64,000 nucleotides of DNA from Enhydrobacter sp. GTDB lineage: Bacteria; Pseudomonadota; Alphaproteobacteria; Reyranellales; Reyranellaceae. The DNA is taken from contig NZ_CP126889.1 of assembly GCF_030246845.1 (NCBI RefSeq), positions 3,033,001 to 3,097,000 of the forward strand, given 5' to 3'. The first letter of the stretch is position 1, and every line of letters begins with the position of its first letter. The position numbers and the translations under genes were made by a program. Shown in pieces: positions 52,741 through 62,368 of the stretch. The notes beneath the pieces were generated by a model that was not told where the DNA came from, did not search any database, and was given only the letters and a program-made list of their open reading frames with translations.

Positions 52741-53292
52741 ATGTCCCTCGATCTCCTGAAGGAGCGGCTGCCGGACTATGCGCGCGACCTGAAGCTCAAC
52801 CTGTCGAGCCTCGCGTCCGAGCAGGTCCTGAGCGAGCAGCAGAAGGCCGGCAGCTTCATCGCTGCCGCCCTGGCGGCGAACCATGCGCCGACCGCCAAAG
52901 CGGTGGTCGACGCCTTAGCGGGGCAGCTCTCGCGCGAGGCGCTCAATGCCGTGAGGATCGCGGCGGCGCTGATGGCGATGAACAACATCTACTACCGGTT
53001 CGTGCATCTCGTGCCCGTGGCCGACTACAAGACCATGCCGGCGAAGCTGCGCATGACCGCGATGGCCAAGCCCGGCGTCGACAAGGTCGACTTCGAGTTG
53101 TGGTCGCTGGTCGTGTCGGCCGTGAACGGTTGTGGCATGTGCGTGGAGAGCCACGAGAAGGTCTTGCGCGAGCATGGTCTTTCGGCAGAGCAGATCCAGG
53201 CGGCGGTGCGGATCGCCGCAACGGTTCATGCCGTTGCCCGCACGCTCGGTGCGGAAGAGGCGCTTGTGTCGCAACTCGCGCCGGCGGCGTAG
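52741..53292 (+). CDS. ahpD: alkyl hydroperoxide reductase D (AhpD)
   Basis: A 183-residue AhpD with the proton-relay and redox residues in the known order: Glu119, Cys131-x-x-Cys134 in [10 protein letters not shown], His138. It is 10 bp after ahpC with a GAGGAG site. In mycobacteria AhpD recharges AhpC using lipoylated SucB and Lpd; the same is expected here. Confidence 0.93.
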   Translation: MSLDLLKERLPDYARDLKLNLSSLASEQVLSEQQKAGSFIAAALAANHAPTAKAVVDALAGQLSREALNAVRIAAALMAMNNIYYRFVHLVPVADYKTMPAKLRMTAMAKPGVDKVDFELWSLVVSAVNGCGMCVESHEKVLREHGLSAEQIQAAVRIAATVHAVARTLGAEEALVSQLAPAA

Positions 53293-53365
53293 AGGCGCGC
53301 GAGCCTTGTAGCGTCGCGACATGCGGGCCAAACTTCGGGCCAATTTCTGGATCCGGAGGACCCGC

Positions 53366-54868
53366 ATGTCGATGACCGCCACGCAACTGAAACCCCAACC
53401 CACCGTCTCCGGCACCTACCAACCCAAAGGGATGCTGATCGGCGGCAAGTGGGTCGGCGCCGCCTCGGGCCAGCGCTTCGCTGTCGAGAATCCGGCCAAG
53501 CGTACCGCCGTCGCCGAAGTGCCGCGCGCGGCGGCGGCCGATGTCGAGGCGGCTGTCGCCGCGGCAGAGAAAGCATTCCCCGCCTGGAAGGCGGTCGTGC
53601 CGCGCGAGCGCGGCAAGCTTTTGCTCAAGATCGCCGAGGCGATCGAGGCGCGTGTCGAGGAGCTCGCGCGGACGATCGCGCTTGAGACCGGCAATGCACT
53701 GCGGACCCAGGCGCGCGGCGAGGCCAAGCTCACCGCCGACATCTTCCGCTATTTCGGGGGGCTCGCGTCCGAGCTGAAGGGCGAGACCGTGCCGCTCGGC
53801 GAGCATGTCCTGTCGTACACGCGCCGTGAGCCGATCGGCATCGTGGGCGCCATCATCCCGTGGAACGCGCCGGTGATGCTGGGCGCGCTCAAGATCGCGC
53901 CTGCGCTCTGCGCCGGCAACGTCATGGTGATGAAGGCGGCCGAGGACGCCCCGCTCGGCGTGCTGATGATGGCCGACATCTGCCAGGAATTCGTGCCGGC
54001 CGGCGTGCTGAACGTGCTGACGGGCTACGGCGAGGAATGCGGCGGCCCGCTCGCCAACCATCCCAAAATCCGCAAGCTCTCCTTCACCGGCTCGACCGAG
54101 GTCGGCAAGGTGATCATGCGCGCCGCGGCCGAGCGTATCGTGCCCGTGTCGCTCGAGCTCGGCGGCAAGAGCCCATCGATCGTCTACCCCGACGTCAACG
54201 AGGACTGGACGGTCGACGGCATCATCGGCGCCATGCGCTTCACCCGCCAGAGCCAGAGCTGCACGGCGGGCTCGCGGCTCTTCCTGCACGAGGACATCTT
54301 CGACAGCTTCCTGAAGAAGCTCGAGAAGAAGACGACGGCGCTCAAGATCGGCGATCCGCTCGACGAGGCGACCGACATCGGCACCATCATCAACAACAAG
54401 CAGTACACCAAGGTCTGCAAGTACGTGCAGGATGGTCTCGATCGCTCCGACGCCAAGCTGGTGTTCGGCGGCCTGCCGCCGAAGACCGGTCCTCTCAGCG
54501 AGGGCTACTTCACCATCCCCACCGTGTTCGCCGACCGCTCCAACGACTGGCGGCTGGCGCGCGAGGAGATCTTCGGTCCAGTGCTGGTTGCCATACGCTG
54601 GAGCGACGAGGCCGAGGCGATCCGCATGGCCAACGACAGCCACTACGGGCTCGCCGCCTATGTCTGGACGCACGACATCGGCAAGGGCCTGCGCGCCGCG
54701 CATGCGATCGAGTCGGGCTGGGTCCAGGTCAACCAGGGCGGCGGCCAGACGCCCGGCATGTCCTATGGCGGCTACAAGCAGAGCGGCATCGGCCGCGAGT
54801 TCTCGCTCGAAGGCATGCTGGACAGCTTCACGCAAAGGAAGAGCGTCACCGTCAATCTGGCGGTGTAG
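53366..54868 (+). CDS. aldehyde dehydrogenase family protein
   Basis: A 500-residue NAD(P)-dependent aldehyde dehydrogenase: Asn in IIPWNAP, Glu264 in LELGGKS, catalytic Cys299 in SQSCTAGSR, and EEIFGPV near the C-terminus. The start at 53366 has GGAGG six bases upstream; the frame opens at 53321. It is a betaine-aldehyde-like ALDH of unknown substrate. A palindromic repeat follows its stop. Confidence 0.93.
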   Translation: MSMTATQLKPQPTVSGTYQPKGMLIGGKWVGAASGQRFAVENPAKRTAVAEVPRAAAADVEAAVAAAEKAFPAWKAVVPRERGKLLLKIAEAIEARVEELARTIALETGNALRTQARGEAKLTADIFRYFGGLASELKGETVPLGEHVLSYTRREPIGIVGAIIPWNAPVMLGALKIAPALCAGNVMVMKAAEDAPLGVLMMADICQEFVPAGVLNVLTGYGEECGGPLANHPKIRKLSFTGSTEVGKVIMRAAAERIVPVSLELGGKSPSIVYPDVNEDWTVDGIIGAMRFTRQSQSCTAGSRLFLHEDIFDSFLKKLEKKTTALKIGDPLDEATDIGTIINNKQYTKVCKYVQDGLDRSDAKLVFGGLPPKTGPLSEGYFTIPTVFADRSNDWRLAREEIFGPVLVAIRWSDEAEAIRMANDSHYGLAAYVWTHDIGKGLRAAHAIESGWVQVNQGGGQTPGMSYGGYKQSGIGREFSLEGMLDSFTQRKSVTVNLAV

Positions 54869-54872
54869 GATC

Positions 54873-54942
54873 AAAGATCCCTCGCTGGCGCTCGGCTGGC
54901 ACGATGAGGCTGTGTCATCCCGAGCGTCAGCGAGGGATCTTT
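54873..54942. repeat. dispersed palindromic intergenic repeat, copy C
   Basis: Arms aaagatccctcgctggcgct... and ...gcgtcagcgagggatctttc flank a short centre that includes gtgtcatcccg. It fills the 79-bp gap between the convergent ALDH and amidase genes, a typical terminator position. Confidence 0.8.
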
Positions 54943-54947
54943 CCGTT

Positions 54948-56369
54948 TCAGACCGGCACTCGTCGATGAAATTCGGTCACACCCTGGTAGGCGTGGCCGA
55001 TGCGGTAGAGCAGCGGCTCGTCGAACGGCCGGCCGACGAGCTGCATGCCGATCGGCAGGCCGTTGGCATCGAAGCCGCAAGGCACCGACAGCGCCGGCAC
55101 GCCGAGCGTGTTGAAGGGCCGGGTGAGGCCGGTGAAGCGACCGACCATGCCGAGCGTTGCCGGGCCGCCCTTCGCCTCGACGTCCGTCTCCTCGATGGTC
55201 GGGATGGAGAAGGGAATGGCCGGCAGCAGGACGGCATCGACGCCTTCCATGGCGGTCGCCAGGAACTCCTCGAGGAAGTGCCCGCGCAGGCGCAGCGCGT
55301 CGATGTACTGCGTGGCCGGGATGAGAAAGCCGGCCTCCATGCGGGTGCGCACCTGGTTGGCATAGGCGCCGGGCATCTTCTCCAGCCACGGCCGGTGCAT
55401 GGCGGCGGCCTCGCATTTCACGATCACCTCGGCGGCGCGATAGAGCGCGGTGAAGTCGGGCAGCGTCGCGGGTCTGATCGCGGCACCGAGCTTGCCGAGG
55501 GCATCGGCCGCCGCTTGCACCGCCGCACCCACTTCGGCATCGAGCGCGGCGGGACCGTCGTTCGGCAGGGCAAGCCCGATCCTGAGATCCGATACGCCGC
55601 CTCGCAGTAACTTTTCGTAGTCGGGCACCGGCCGTTCGCTGCTCGTGGAATCGTCGGGATCCGGCCCTGCAATAACAGCCAGCATCCGCGCGTTGTCGCG
55701 CACCGTCCGGGCAAGAGGGCCGACATGGTCGAGGCTCCACGACCGGGCGAGGGCGCCGGCGCGGCTCACACGGCCGTAGGTCGCCTTCATGCCGACCACG
55801 CCGCAGGCGGAGGCGGGGAGGCGGATCGAGCCGCCCGTATCGGATCCCAGAGCGCCATAGACCATGCGTGCGGCGACCGAGGCGCCCGAGCCGCTCGAGC
55901 TGCCGCCGGTGACACGCGTGCCGTCCCAGGGATTGCGGCAATGGCCGTGATGCACGTTGTGCCCCGTGGGGCCCGCCGCGAACTCGGCCATGTTGAGGAA
56001 GCCCAGCTCGACCACTCCCGCGGCGTCGAGCTTCTGCAGGACCGTCGCCGTCACCGGTGCGCGCCAGTCGCGGCGGATGGCACCGCCGCCCGTCGAGAGC
56101 TCGCCCTTGCGGTAGTACATATCCTTGTGCGCCATCGGCACGCCGTGCAGCGGCCCGCGGCGCTTGCCGGCCGCCAGCTCGGCGTCCATGGCCCGTGCGC
56201 CTGCGAGCGCCTTGTCCCTTTCGACGCGCAGGAAAGCGTTGGTCCGCGGCTGCCAGGTCTCGATGCGCGCCAGGCAGGCCTCGGTCACGGCGACCGACGT
56301 GGTCCGGCCGGCAGCGATCGCATCGGCGATCTCGCTCAAATCCGCCAGGGCCAGATCGTCGTTTCTCAT
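54948..56369 (-). CDS. amidase-signature family amidase
   Basis: A 473-residue amidase-signature enzyme. The Ser-cisSer-Lys triad is visible: Lys82 in MAHKDMYY, Ser157 in TGGSSSGSGAS and nucleophile Ser181 in DTGGSIRLPAS. It resembles GatA/AtzE-type amidases. Its ATG overlaps the stop of a small upstream gene that may encode its GatC/AtzG-like partner. It probably hydrolyses a small amide; no tRNA-dependent GatB is present. Confidence 0.92.
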   Translation of the reverse strand: MRNDDLALADLSEIADAIAAGRTTSVAVTEACLARIETWQPRTNAFLRVERDKALAGARAMDAELAAGKRRGPLHGVPMAHKDMYYRKGELSTGGGAIRRDWRAPVTATVLQKLDAAGVVELGFLNMAEFAAGPTGHNVHHGHCRNPWDGTRVTGGSSSGSGASVAARMVYGALGSDTGGSIRLPASACGVVGMKATYGRVSRAGALARSWSLDHVGPLARTVRDNARMLAVIAGPDPDDSTSSERPVPDYEKLLRGGVSDLRIGLALPNDGPAALDAEVGAAVQAAADALGKLGAAIRPATLPDFTALYRAAEVIVKCEAAAMHRPWLEKMPGAYANQVRTRMEAGFLIPATQYIDALRLRGHFLEEFLATAMEGVDAVLLPAIPFSIPTIEETDVEAKGGPATLGMVGRFTGLTRPFNTLGVPALSVPCGFDANGLPIGMQLVGRPFDEPLLYRIGHAYQGVTEFHRRVPV

Positions 56370-56566
56370 TTCCGCGCCTCGCGCCCGAGAAGGCTCGCGA
56401 AAGCGGCGGGATCGTCGTCGAAGGTGAGGCGTCGAGCCGCTTCGCTGCGCACCGCCCCGTTCAGCACTTCGACCTCGGCGGCCAGCTCGGCCAGGCGCTT
56501 CTCGTCGTATTTCAAACCTTGAAGGATCGCCGCGATGCCGGCGGCGGTGCGGGTCTTTTCGTCCAT
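56366..56566 (-). CDS. small GatC/AtzG-like amidase companion protein
   Basis: A 66-residue acidic helical protein (GLKYDEKRLAELAAEVEVLN ... FDDDPAAFASLLGRE) located immediately before, and coupled by ATGA to, the amidase. The size, position and DP-x-x-F-style end recall AtzG, the small stabiliser of AtzE amidases, but similarity is weak and the role is inferred. It starts 11 bases after the thioesterase stop. Confidence 0.6.
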   Translation of the reverse strand: MDEKTRTAAGIAAILQGLKYDEKRLAELAAEVEVLNGAVRSEAARRLTFDDDPAAFASLLGREARK

Positions 56567-56577
56567 GAGCCTGTTTC

Positions 56578-57498
56578 CTATCCGGGAAGCCGCAGCTTCA
56601 GCGTGGCAAGTCGCGCCTGATCCTCTGCCGAGAAGAGCATGATCCTGCGCTGCTTCTGGTCGAACTTCATGCCGATCGCCTCGGCGCAGGCGGCAAGCTT
56701 GCCAGTCTCCGCCTCGAAAAGGAAATGGCTGAACTTCAGGATCTTGTCCGTGAAGTCTGCGAGGCCGCTCATGACGACCAAGAGGTCGCCGGCGCGCAGC
56801 GGCATGCGATAATGCTGCAGCATCTCGACCACGACCGAGCCTTCGCCGCGCTCCTGCATCGCGCCGCGGTCGAAGCCCAGATGGTTCCACAGGAAGGGCG
56901 CGCCGTCGGAATATCGGCCGAACTGGTGCCGCGGCAGGAAAGCGCCGCGCTCGTCGCATTCGGACGGCTTGACGACGCTGCGGCCCACCTCGATCAACCC
57001 TATGCTGGGGGCATCGGCCAACGCGAGGTCGGGCAGCGCAAGGGTGCCGACGCTTCGCGGCTGCGCCTGGCCGGGCAACGCGATGCGCGCGGCCTCTGCG
57101 CGTTCGCGGAACGCGGCCGGCCAGGGCTTGTCGCTTTCGATACGGCGGCGAACGGTCGAGGCGACCTTGCCGTCGGCGGCATTGCGGACCTCGTGATAGA
57201 CCAGCAGATGGCGCTCTCCCAGCTCGACCGGCGCGGAATGGACCTCGACGGCATCGATGACGCGGAACTCGCGGAGGTAGCGGATGTGGTCTTCGCTCAC
57301 GTATAGAGAGAGGCTGCTGGCGGCCTGCGTGCGCGGTCCGAGTCCCAGGGACGTCATCAGATGGGCCGAGGCTTCGTGAGCGAACTCGGTGTAGAATTGC
57401 ACGTTGAGATGGTCGTTTTCGTCGCACTGCCAGGTGTTCACGGCGGTGGCGAAGGTCGGGATCAAACGGGACGTTGGCACGCGATACGCTCTCTGCAA
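56578..57498 (-). CDS. double-hotdog acyl-CoA thioesterase
   Basis: A 306-residue protein with two 4-hydroxybenzoyl-CoA-thioesterase-like domains. The first has VNTWQCDENDHLNVQFYTEFAHEAS (about 20-44), and the second has CDERGAFLPRHQFGRYSDG (about 180-198) and a central linker. The first listed start is a TTG at 57498; GTG at 57480 is an alternative, so the N-terminus is uncertain. It heads the operon with the small companion and amidase. Confidence 0.72.
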   Translation of the reverse strand: MQRAYRVPTSRLIPTFATAVNTWQCDENDHLNVQFYTEFAHEASAHLMTSLGLGPRTQAASSLSLYVSEDHIRYLREFRVIDAVEVHSAPVELGERHLLVYHEVRNAADGKVASTVRRRIESDKPWPAAFRERAEAARIALPGQAQPRSVGTLALPDLALADAPSIGLIEVGRSVVKPSECDERGAFLPRHQFGRYSDGAPFLWNHLGFDRGAMQERGEGSVVVEMLQHYRMPLRAGDLLVVMSGLADFTDKILKFSHFLFEAETGKLAACAEAIGMKFDQKQRRIMLFSAEDQARLATLKLRLPG

Positions 57499-57667
57499 CC
57501 TGTGGATGGGGCTTCAAATGGCCGAAAAAGCCCCAGAAATCGACATTTTTCGTGCATTGAGGACTTGCGAGGGCGCGATTCGTGGATAACCTTGGGCCCG
57601 TCGGCGCAAGCCTTGGGGCGTCAGGGACCGCCGGCGGAACGATAAAATCGCAAGGGACCCCTCAACT

Positions 57668-57964
57668 ATGGCTACCAAACCCTCCACTCCCACCGTCCCG
57701 CTGTCGAAGGTCGCAGCCGAGCTGGCCGAGAAGACGGGCATGACCAAGAAGGACGCCACCGGCGCCCTCGACGAGTTCGTCGGTCTGGTCGTGAAGCACC
57801 TCAAGAAGGGCAACAAGGTGCGCATCACGGGCCTTGGCATCCTGCAGGTCCGCCAGCGGCCGGCGCGCATGGGCCGCAATCCGGCTACGGGCGAGCAGAT
57901 CAAGATCAAGGCGTCCAAGAAGGTCGCCTTCCGCGTCGCCAAGGATCTGAAGGAAGCGATCTGA
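57668..57964 (+). CDS. HU-family DNA-binding protein
   Basis: A 98-residue HU/IHF-like protein: the helix VSKVAAELAEKTGMTKKDATGAL region, then the DNA-binding arm GLGILQVRQRPARMGRNPATGEQI with the intercalating Pro in RNP, and a Lys-rich end. It has a short Thr/Pro N-terminal extension. A strong terminator follows. It is a nucleoid-associated architectural protein. Confidence 0.95.
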   Translation: MATKPSTPTVPLSKVAAELAEKTGMTKKDATGALDEFVGLVVKHLKKGNKVRITGLGILQVRQRPARMGRNPATGEQIKIKASKKVAFRVAKDLKEAI

Positions 57965-57983
57965 TCGATCGCTAGCGAGATCA

Positions 57984-58018
57984 AGGCGGGCCCAGCCAGG
58001 GTGGGCCCGCCTTTTTCT
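57984..58018 (+). terminator. Rho-independent terminator of the HU gene
   Basis: A 10-bp GC-rich stem, aggcgggccc / gggcccgcct with a 9-base loop, is followed by tttttcttt. It lies 20 bp after the HU stop. Confidence 0.93.
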
Positions 58019-58132
58019 TTGGGCTGCCTCTTGTTCGACGAGAGGTCAGGCATCCGGTTGCGCTTCGGGCGCTGTGCGTCCGGCAGGCAGAGGCGGATGC
58101 CGCCAGCGAAGGTCGCCTCACGACGTCCGGCG

Positions 58133-58735
58133 TCACAGCCAGGGCATGGCGCGGCGCTGGTCGTTCTCGAAGCGGACGATGTCCTTTTCGTAGCCGAGCG
58201 TGAAGTCGATCGAATCGGTACCCTTCAGCAGCATGTCCTTGCGGAAGGAATCGATATCGAACCTGTCGGTCTGGCCGTCCGGTCCGGCGACCGTCTGCGC
58301 CGCAAGATCGATCGCCAGTCTGGCGCCCGGCAATTCGTGCAGGATGACCCGCAGCCGCGCCACCCGTTCGGCCGGAAGGCGGATCGGCAGCGCGCCGTTC
58401 TGGAAGCAGTTGTTGAAGAAGATGTCGCCGAAGCTCGGCGCGACGAAAGCCCGGTAGCCGTTGTCGACCATCGTCGTCACCGCATTCTCGCGCGACGAGC
58501 CGCAGGCGAAGTTGTGGTTGGCGACGATGATCCGCGCGCCCTTGTAGGCCGGATTGTTGAGCGTTACGCCCTCGCGCGGCCGGCCGTTGGCGTCGAGTCG
58601 CATGTCGTGAAAGAAGCCCTCGACCTGCTGCCCGCGCGGCCGGCCCAGATAGCGCGCCGGGATGATCTGGTCGGTGTCGACGTTGGGCTGGTCGATCGGC
58701 ACGGCGATAGCGTCGAGTTTTGTGAACGGTTCCAT
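58133..58735 (-). CDS. leuD: 3-isopropylmalate dehydratase small subunit
   Basis: A 200-residue LeuD: AIPIDQPNVDTDQIIPARYL-like N-terminus (here VPIDQPNVDTDQIIPARYLG region), the FACGSSRENAV motif that binds substrate, and GYRAFVAPSFGDIFFNNCFQNG. A GGAGGAGC site precedes the ATG. It lies 12 bp after leuC. With LeuC it isomerises 2- to 3-isopropylmalate in leucine synthesis. Confidence 0.95.
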   Translation of the reverse strand: MEPFTKLDAIAVPIDQPNVDTDQIIPARYLGRPRGQQVEGFFHDMRLDANGRPREGVTLNNPAYKGARIIVANHNFACGSSRENAVTTMVDNGYRAFVAPSFGDIFFNNCFQNGALPIRLPAERVARLRVILHELPGARLAIDLAAQTVAGPDGQTDRFDIDSFRKDMLLKGTDSIDFTLGYEKDIVRFENDQRRAMPWL

Positions 58736-58747
58736 TGGATGCTCCTC

Positions 58748-60151
58748 CTAGCCCAGCATCTTGCGCACATCGGTGAAGCGGCCGGTCACGGCCGCCGCCG
58801 CGGCCATTGCCGGGCTGACGAGGTGCGTGCGCACCCCGCGTCCCTGTCGGCCGACGAAGTTGCGGTTCGAGGTCGAGGCGATGCGCTGGCCCGGCATGCC
58901 CGTGTCGCCATTGACGCCGATGCACATCGAGCAGCCAGGCTCGCGCCACTCGAAGCCGGCCTCGCGGAAGATCCTGTCGAGGCCCTCCGCCTCGGCCTGC
59001 TGCTTGATGAGGCCCGAGCCCGCGACGACCCAGGTCGGCACCTGCGCCTTGCGACCTTTGGCGATCCGGGCAGCCAGGCGCAGATCCTCGATGCGGCTGT
59101 TGGTGCAGGAGCCGATGAACACGCGATCGACCGGTATCTGGTCGACCGGCGTGCCGGGCTTCAGGTCCATGTAGTCGAGGGCGCGCTGCATGCTTTCCCG
59201 TTTGGTCTGGTCCGCCGCCGAGGCGGGATCGGGAACGCGGCCCGAGATCGACAGCGCATCCTCCGGACTGGTGCCCCAGGTCACCATGGGCGCGACCTCC
59301 GAGCCGTCGAGCGTCACCTCGCGATCGAAGGTGGCGCCGGCCTCCGTCGGCAGGCTGTGCCAGAACGCCATCGCCTTGTCCCACATCTCGCCTTTGGGGG
59401 CATAGGGCTTGTCCTTCAGGTAGGCGAAGGTGGTGTCGTCCGGCGCCACCATGCCGGCGCGCCCGCCGGCCTCGATCGACATGTTGCAGAGGGTGAGCCG
59501 GCCTTCCATCGACAGCGCGCGGATCGCGCTGCCGGCATATTCCATCACATGGCCGACGGCACCGGCGGCGCCGATCTTGCCGATGATGGCGAGGATGATG
59601 TCCTTGCCGGTGATGCCGTCGCCCAGGCGGCCATCGACATTGATGCGCATCGCCTTCGGCTTGCGCTGCCACAGGCACTGCGTCGCCATCACATGCGTCA
59701 CTTCCGACGAGCCGATGCCGAAGGCGAGCGCGCCCAGCGCACCGTGGGTCGAGGTGTGCGAATCGCCGCACACCATCAACAGGCCCGGCTGCGTGAGCCC
59801 TTGCTCGGGCCCGACCACATGGATGATGCCCTGGCGGGGATCGCCGGCGGCAAAGACAGTGACGCCGTGCGCCTCGCAATTCTCCTTGATGACCTCGACC
59901 AGATGTCGTTGCTGAGGATCGGCGATGTCTTGCGGACGGCGGCTGCTGGTCAGGACGTAGTGATCGGGCGTGGCGAAGCTGCGGTCGGGGCGGCGGACCT
60001 TCATGTTCCGCTCCTTCAGCCGCGCAAAGGCGGCCGCCGATCCGTCGTGCATCAAATGCCGGTCGATATAGAGCAGCGTATAGCCGTCATCGCGATCGAC
60101 GACGACATGACGCTGCCAGATCTTCTCGAACATGGTCCGTGGCTCGGCCAT
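58748..60151 (-). CDS. leuC: 3-isopropylmalate dehydratase large subunit
   Basis: A 467-residue aconitase-family subunit: the iron-sulfur Cys residues in GSCTNSR and GCSMCIG, and [11 protein letters not shown] for the active site. The frame opens at 60238; [12 protein letters not shown] at 60151 matches the usual LeuC start, and MKP at 60160 is a near alternative. No other leu genes are in the window. Confidence 0.95.
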   Translation of the reverse strand: MAEPRTMFEKIWQRHVVVDRDDGYTLLYIDRHLMHDGSAAAFARLKERNMKVRRPDRSFATPDHYVLTSSRRPQDIADPQQRHLVEVIKENCEAHGVTVFAAGDPRQGIIHVVGPEQGLTQPGLLMVCGDSHTSTHGALGALAFGIGSSEVTHVMATQCLWQRKPKAMRINVDGRLGDGITGKDIILAIIGKIGAAGAVGHVMEYAGSAIRALSMEGRLTLCNMSIEAGGRAGMVAPDDTTFAYLKDKPYAPKGEMWDKAMAFWHSLPTEAGATFDREVTLDGSEVAPMVTWGTSPEDALSISGRVPDPASAADQTKRESMQRALDYMDLKPGTPVDQIPVDRVFIGSCTNSRIEDLRLAARIAKGRKAQVPTWVVAGSGLIKQQAEAEGLDRIFREAGFEWREPGCSMCIGVNGDTGMPGQRIASTSNRNFVGRQGRGVRTHLVSPAMAAAAAVTGRFTDVRKMLG

Positions 60152-60240
60152 CGGTTTCATCCCTTCCTTTTGTCGGCGGGACTCTAGCAGCCGCCGCCTG
60201 CGCTTGCCGAGTCGCCCGATCGTCCCACCCTTGCACAACG

Positions 60241-60290
60241 AAAGATCCCTCGCTTCGCTCGGGACGACACCATCTCAGCGAGGGATCTCT
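60241..60290. repeat. dispersed palindromic intergenic repeat, copy D
   Basis: Arms aaagatccctcgcttcgctc and its complement ...gcgagggatctct are separated by about 10 bases, between the leuC start region and the convergent-side end of the AhpD-like gene. It has the most compact form of the four. Confidence 0.8.
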
Positions 60291-60307
60291 GGTCGTCGGA
60301 AGTGGTG

Positions 60308-60775
60308 CTATGCCGCGTTCGATTGAGCTTTCACGTCGACCGGATGGACCGAACGGAAGCCGATGGCGAAGCGGTTCCAGGCATTGATGGTCGTGATCAG
60401 GAGCGTGAGCTTCACCAGCTCCTCCTCGGAGAACTCGGCCCGGGCCTGCTCGTAGACATCGTCCGGAACGTGGGTCTGGCTCACGAGCGTGACGGCTTCT
60501 GTCCAGGCAAGGGCCGCCCGCTCGCGCTCGGAATAAAGCGGCGATTCGCGCCAGGCGTCGAGCAGGTAGATGCGCTCCTCCTTCTCGTCCTTGGCCCGGG
60601 CGTCGCGGGTATGCATGTGCAGGCAGAAGGCGCAGCCGTTGATCTGCGACGCCCGGATCTTGACCAGCTCCATCAGCGCCGGCTCCAGCCCGCTGCCGGC
60701 GGCCTGGCTTTCGAGCGCCATCATCGCCTTCATGACGGCCGGCGCGGCCTGGTAGGCATTCAATCTCGGTTTCAT
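60308..60775 (-). CDS. AhpD-like carboxymuconolactone decarboxylase family protein
   Basis: A 155-residue AhpD-fold protein with a CxxC motif (Cys48-x-x-Cys51 in NGCAFCLHMHTRDA), the pattern of the YciW/AhpD-like peroxidase-related subfamily. An AGGAGGAA site precedes the ATG at 60775. It lies downstream of the EmrAB-type pump in the same direction and may be in one stress-response transcript. Confidence 0.88.
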   Translation of the reverse strand: MKPRLNAYQAAPAVMKAMMALESQAAGSGLEPALMELVKIRASQINGCAFCLHMHTRDARAKDEKEERIYLLDAWRESPLYSERERAALAWTEAVTLVSQTHVPDDVYEQARAEFSEEELVKLTLLITTINAWNRFAIGFRSVHPVDVKAQSNAA

Positions 60776-60801
60776 CGATTTCCTCCTTTTTGGTCGATCA
60801 G

Positions 60802-62358
60802 TCAGTGAGCTCCGCCGGCCGACAGCGGTCCGGCCTTCTTGAGCAGCAGCGTCGCCAGCAAGGCGGCCACGAGCGCCATGCCCAGCAGGTAGAACGTGTC
60901 GGCAAAGGCCATGGTGTAGGCCTGCTGGTGCACGCGATTGCCGATGGCGACCACCGCCTTGTGCCAGGCGAGAGCTTGATCGCTCACGCCATGGCCCAGG
61001 AAGTAATGAGTGAGCTGGTCGAGCCTGCGGCGCGTGGCTTCGTCGAAGAGCGAGACCGACTGGCCGAGGATGTTCGAATGGAACTGCTCGCGCTTGGTGA
61101 GGAAGGTCTGCAGTCCGGCAATGCCGATCGCCCCGCCGAGATTGCGCATCATGTTGAACAGGGCCGAGGCGGATCCGGCGTTGGCCGCCTCGATACCGGC
61201 GGCGGCAACGGCCGAGAGCGGCGTCATCACCAGCGCCTGGCCGATCGCCCGCACGATGTTGGGTACCAGAAGCTGGTCGGCGGCGGTGTCGGCGCTCATG
61301 TAGATGTTCATGAAGTTGCTGCCTGCAAACAGGGCGAAGCCCACCACGATCACGAGACGCGCGTCGAATCGTTTCATCAGGCGCGGCACCAGCGGGATCA
61401 GCACGAGCTGCGGCAGGCCGGTCCAGGCCAGCACCATGCCGATCTGCTCCGAGTTGTAGCCTTGGATGCGCGACAAATAGACCGGCAGGATGAACACCGA
61501 GCCGTAGAGCGCGATGCCCAGCAGGAAATTGGCGAACAGGCCGAAGCCGAAGTTGCGCCGCAGCATCAGCCGCAGGTTCAGCAGCGGATGGCCGGTCCTG
61601 AGCTCGATCCAGACGAAGAGGGAGAGCGCGACCACGGCCACGATCGACAGCCGCACGATGAAGGGCGAGCCGAACCAGTCGTCCTTGTTGCCTTCCTCCA
61701 GCACCGTTTGCAGGGCGCTGAGCCCGATCGCCATGGTGGCGATGCCGGCCCAGTCGCCGTTGCGCAGCAGGCCGAGCTGCATCGGCGCCCGTTCCAGCGA
61801 GAACCACAGCATGGCAAGCATCACGCCGCCCGGCACGAGATTGACGTAGAAGATGTATTCCCAACCCCAGTTTTCCGTGAGATAGCCGCCGATCGTCGGG
61901 CCGATCGCCGGTGCGAAGGTGGCGGAGAGCGCGAACAGGGCAAGCCCGATCGGCTGCTTGGCCGCCGGCAGCAGCGTGATGATGAGGGTGAAGGCCATCG
62001 GGATCAGCACGCCGCCGGTGAACCCCTGGAAAGCGCGCAGCACGATCATCTGGCCGAGATTCTGTGCCAGCGCACAGGCGGCGGAGAAGGCGAGGAAGAG
62101 CGCGGCATTGGCGAGCAGATAGAGGCGTACCGAGAAGACCCGCGCCAGCCAGCCGCTCAGGGGAATGACCACGATCTCGGCCACCAGATAGGCGGTCGAG
62201 ATCCAGCCGCCGTCGTCGATGCCGGCCCCGATCGCGCCCTGGATGTCGGCGAGCGAGGCATTGACGATCTGGATGTTGAGCACCGCCATGAAGGCGCCGA
62301 GCGTCGAGCCGATCACGGCGATCCAGGTCCGCGCGGTCACGGGAGAAGCGGCGGTCAT
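60802..62358 (-). CDS. DHA2-family MFS efflux transporter (EmrB-like)
   Basis: A 518-residue, 14-helix MFS carrier: TLGAFMAVLNIQIVNASLADIQ at TM1 and WISTAYLVAEIVVIPLSGWLA, hallmarks of EmrB. It follows the membrane-fusion protein gene by 10 bp with an AAGGAG site. With that protein it would export drugs or aromatic compounds across both membranes through a TolC-like channel not found here. Confidence 0.93.
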   Translation of the reverse strand: MTAASPVTARTWIAVIGSTLGAFMAVLNIQIVNASLADIQGAIGAGIDDGGWISTAYLVAEIVVIPLSGWLARVFSVRLYLLANAALFLAFSAACALAQNLGQMIVLRAFQGFTGGVLIPMAFTLIITLLPAAKQPIGLALFALSATFAPAIGPTIGGYLTENWGWEYIFYVNLVPGGVMLAMLWFSLERAPMQLGLLRNGDWAGIATMAIGLSALQTVLEEGNKDDWFGSPFIVRLSIVAVVALSLFVWIELRTGHPLLNLRLMLRRNFGFGLFANFLLGIALYGSVFILPVYLSRIQGYNSEQIGMVLAWTGLPQLVLIPLVPRLMKRFDARLVIVVGFALFAGSNFMNIYMSADTAADQLLVPNIVRAIGQALVMTPLSAVAAAGIEAANAGSASALFNMMRNLGGAIGIAGLQTFLTKREQFHSNILGQSVSLFDEATRRRLDQLTHYFLGHGVSDQALAWHKAVVAIGNRVHQQAYTMAFADTFYLLGMALVAALLATLLLKKAGPLSAGGAH

Positions 62359-62368
62359 CGTCGTCTCC

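Noticed and set aside
57499..57667. DnaA-box-like words (tgtggatgg, cgtggataac) near the HU gene, suggesting an origin
   Set aside because: Each differs from TTATCCACA, there is no cluster and no AT-rich unwinding region or dnaA/dnaN nearby.
58001..60187. A 728-residue plus-strand frame opposite leuCD
   Set aside because: It is antisense to two certain housekeeping genes and has shadow-like composition.
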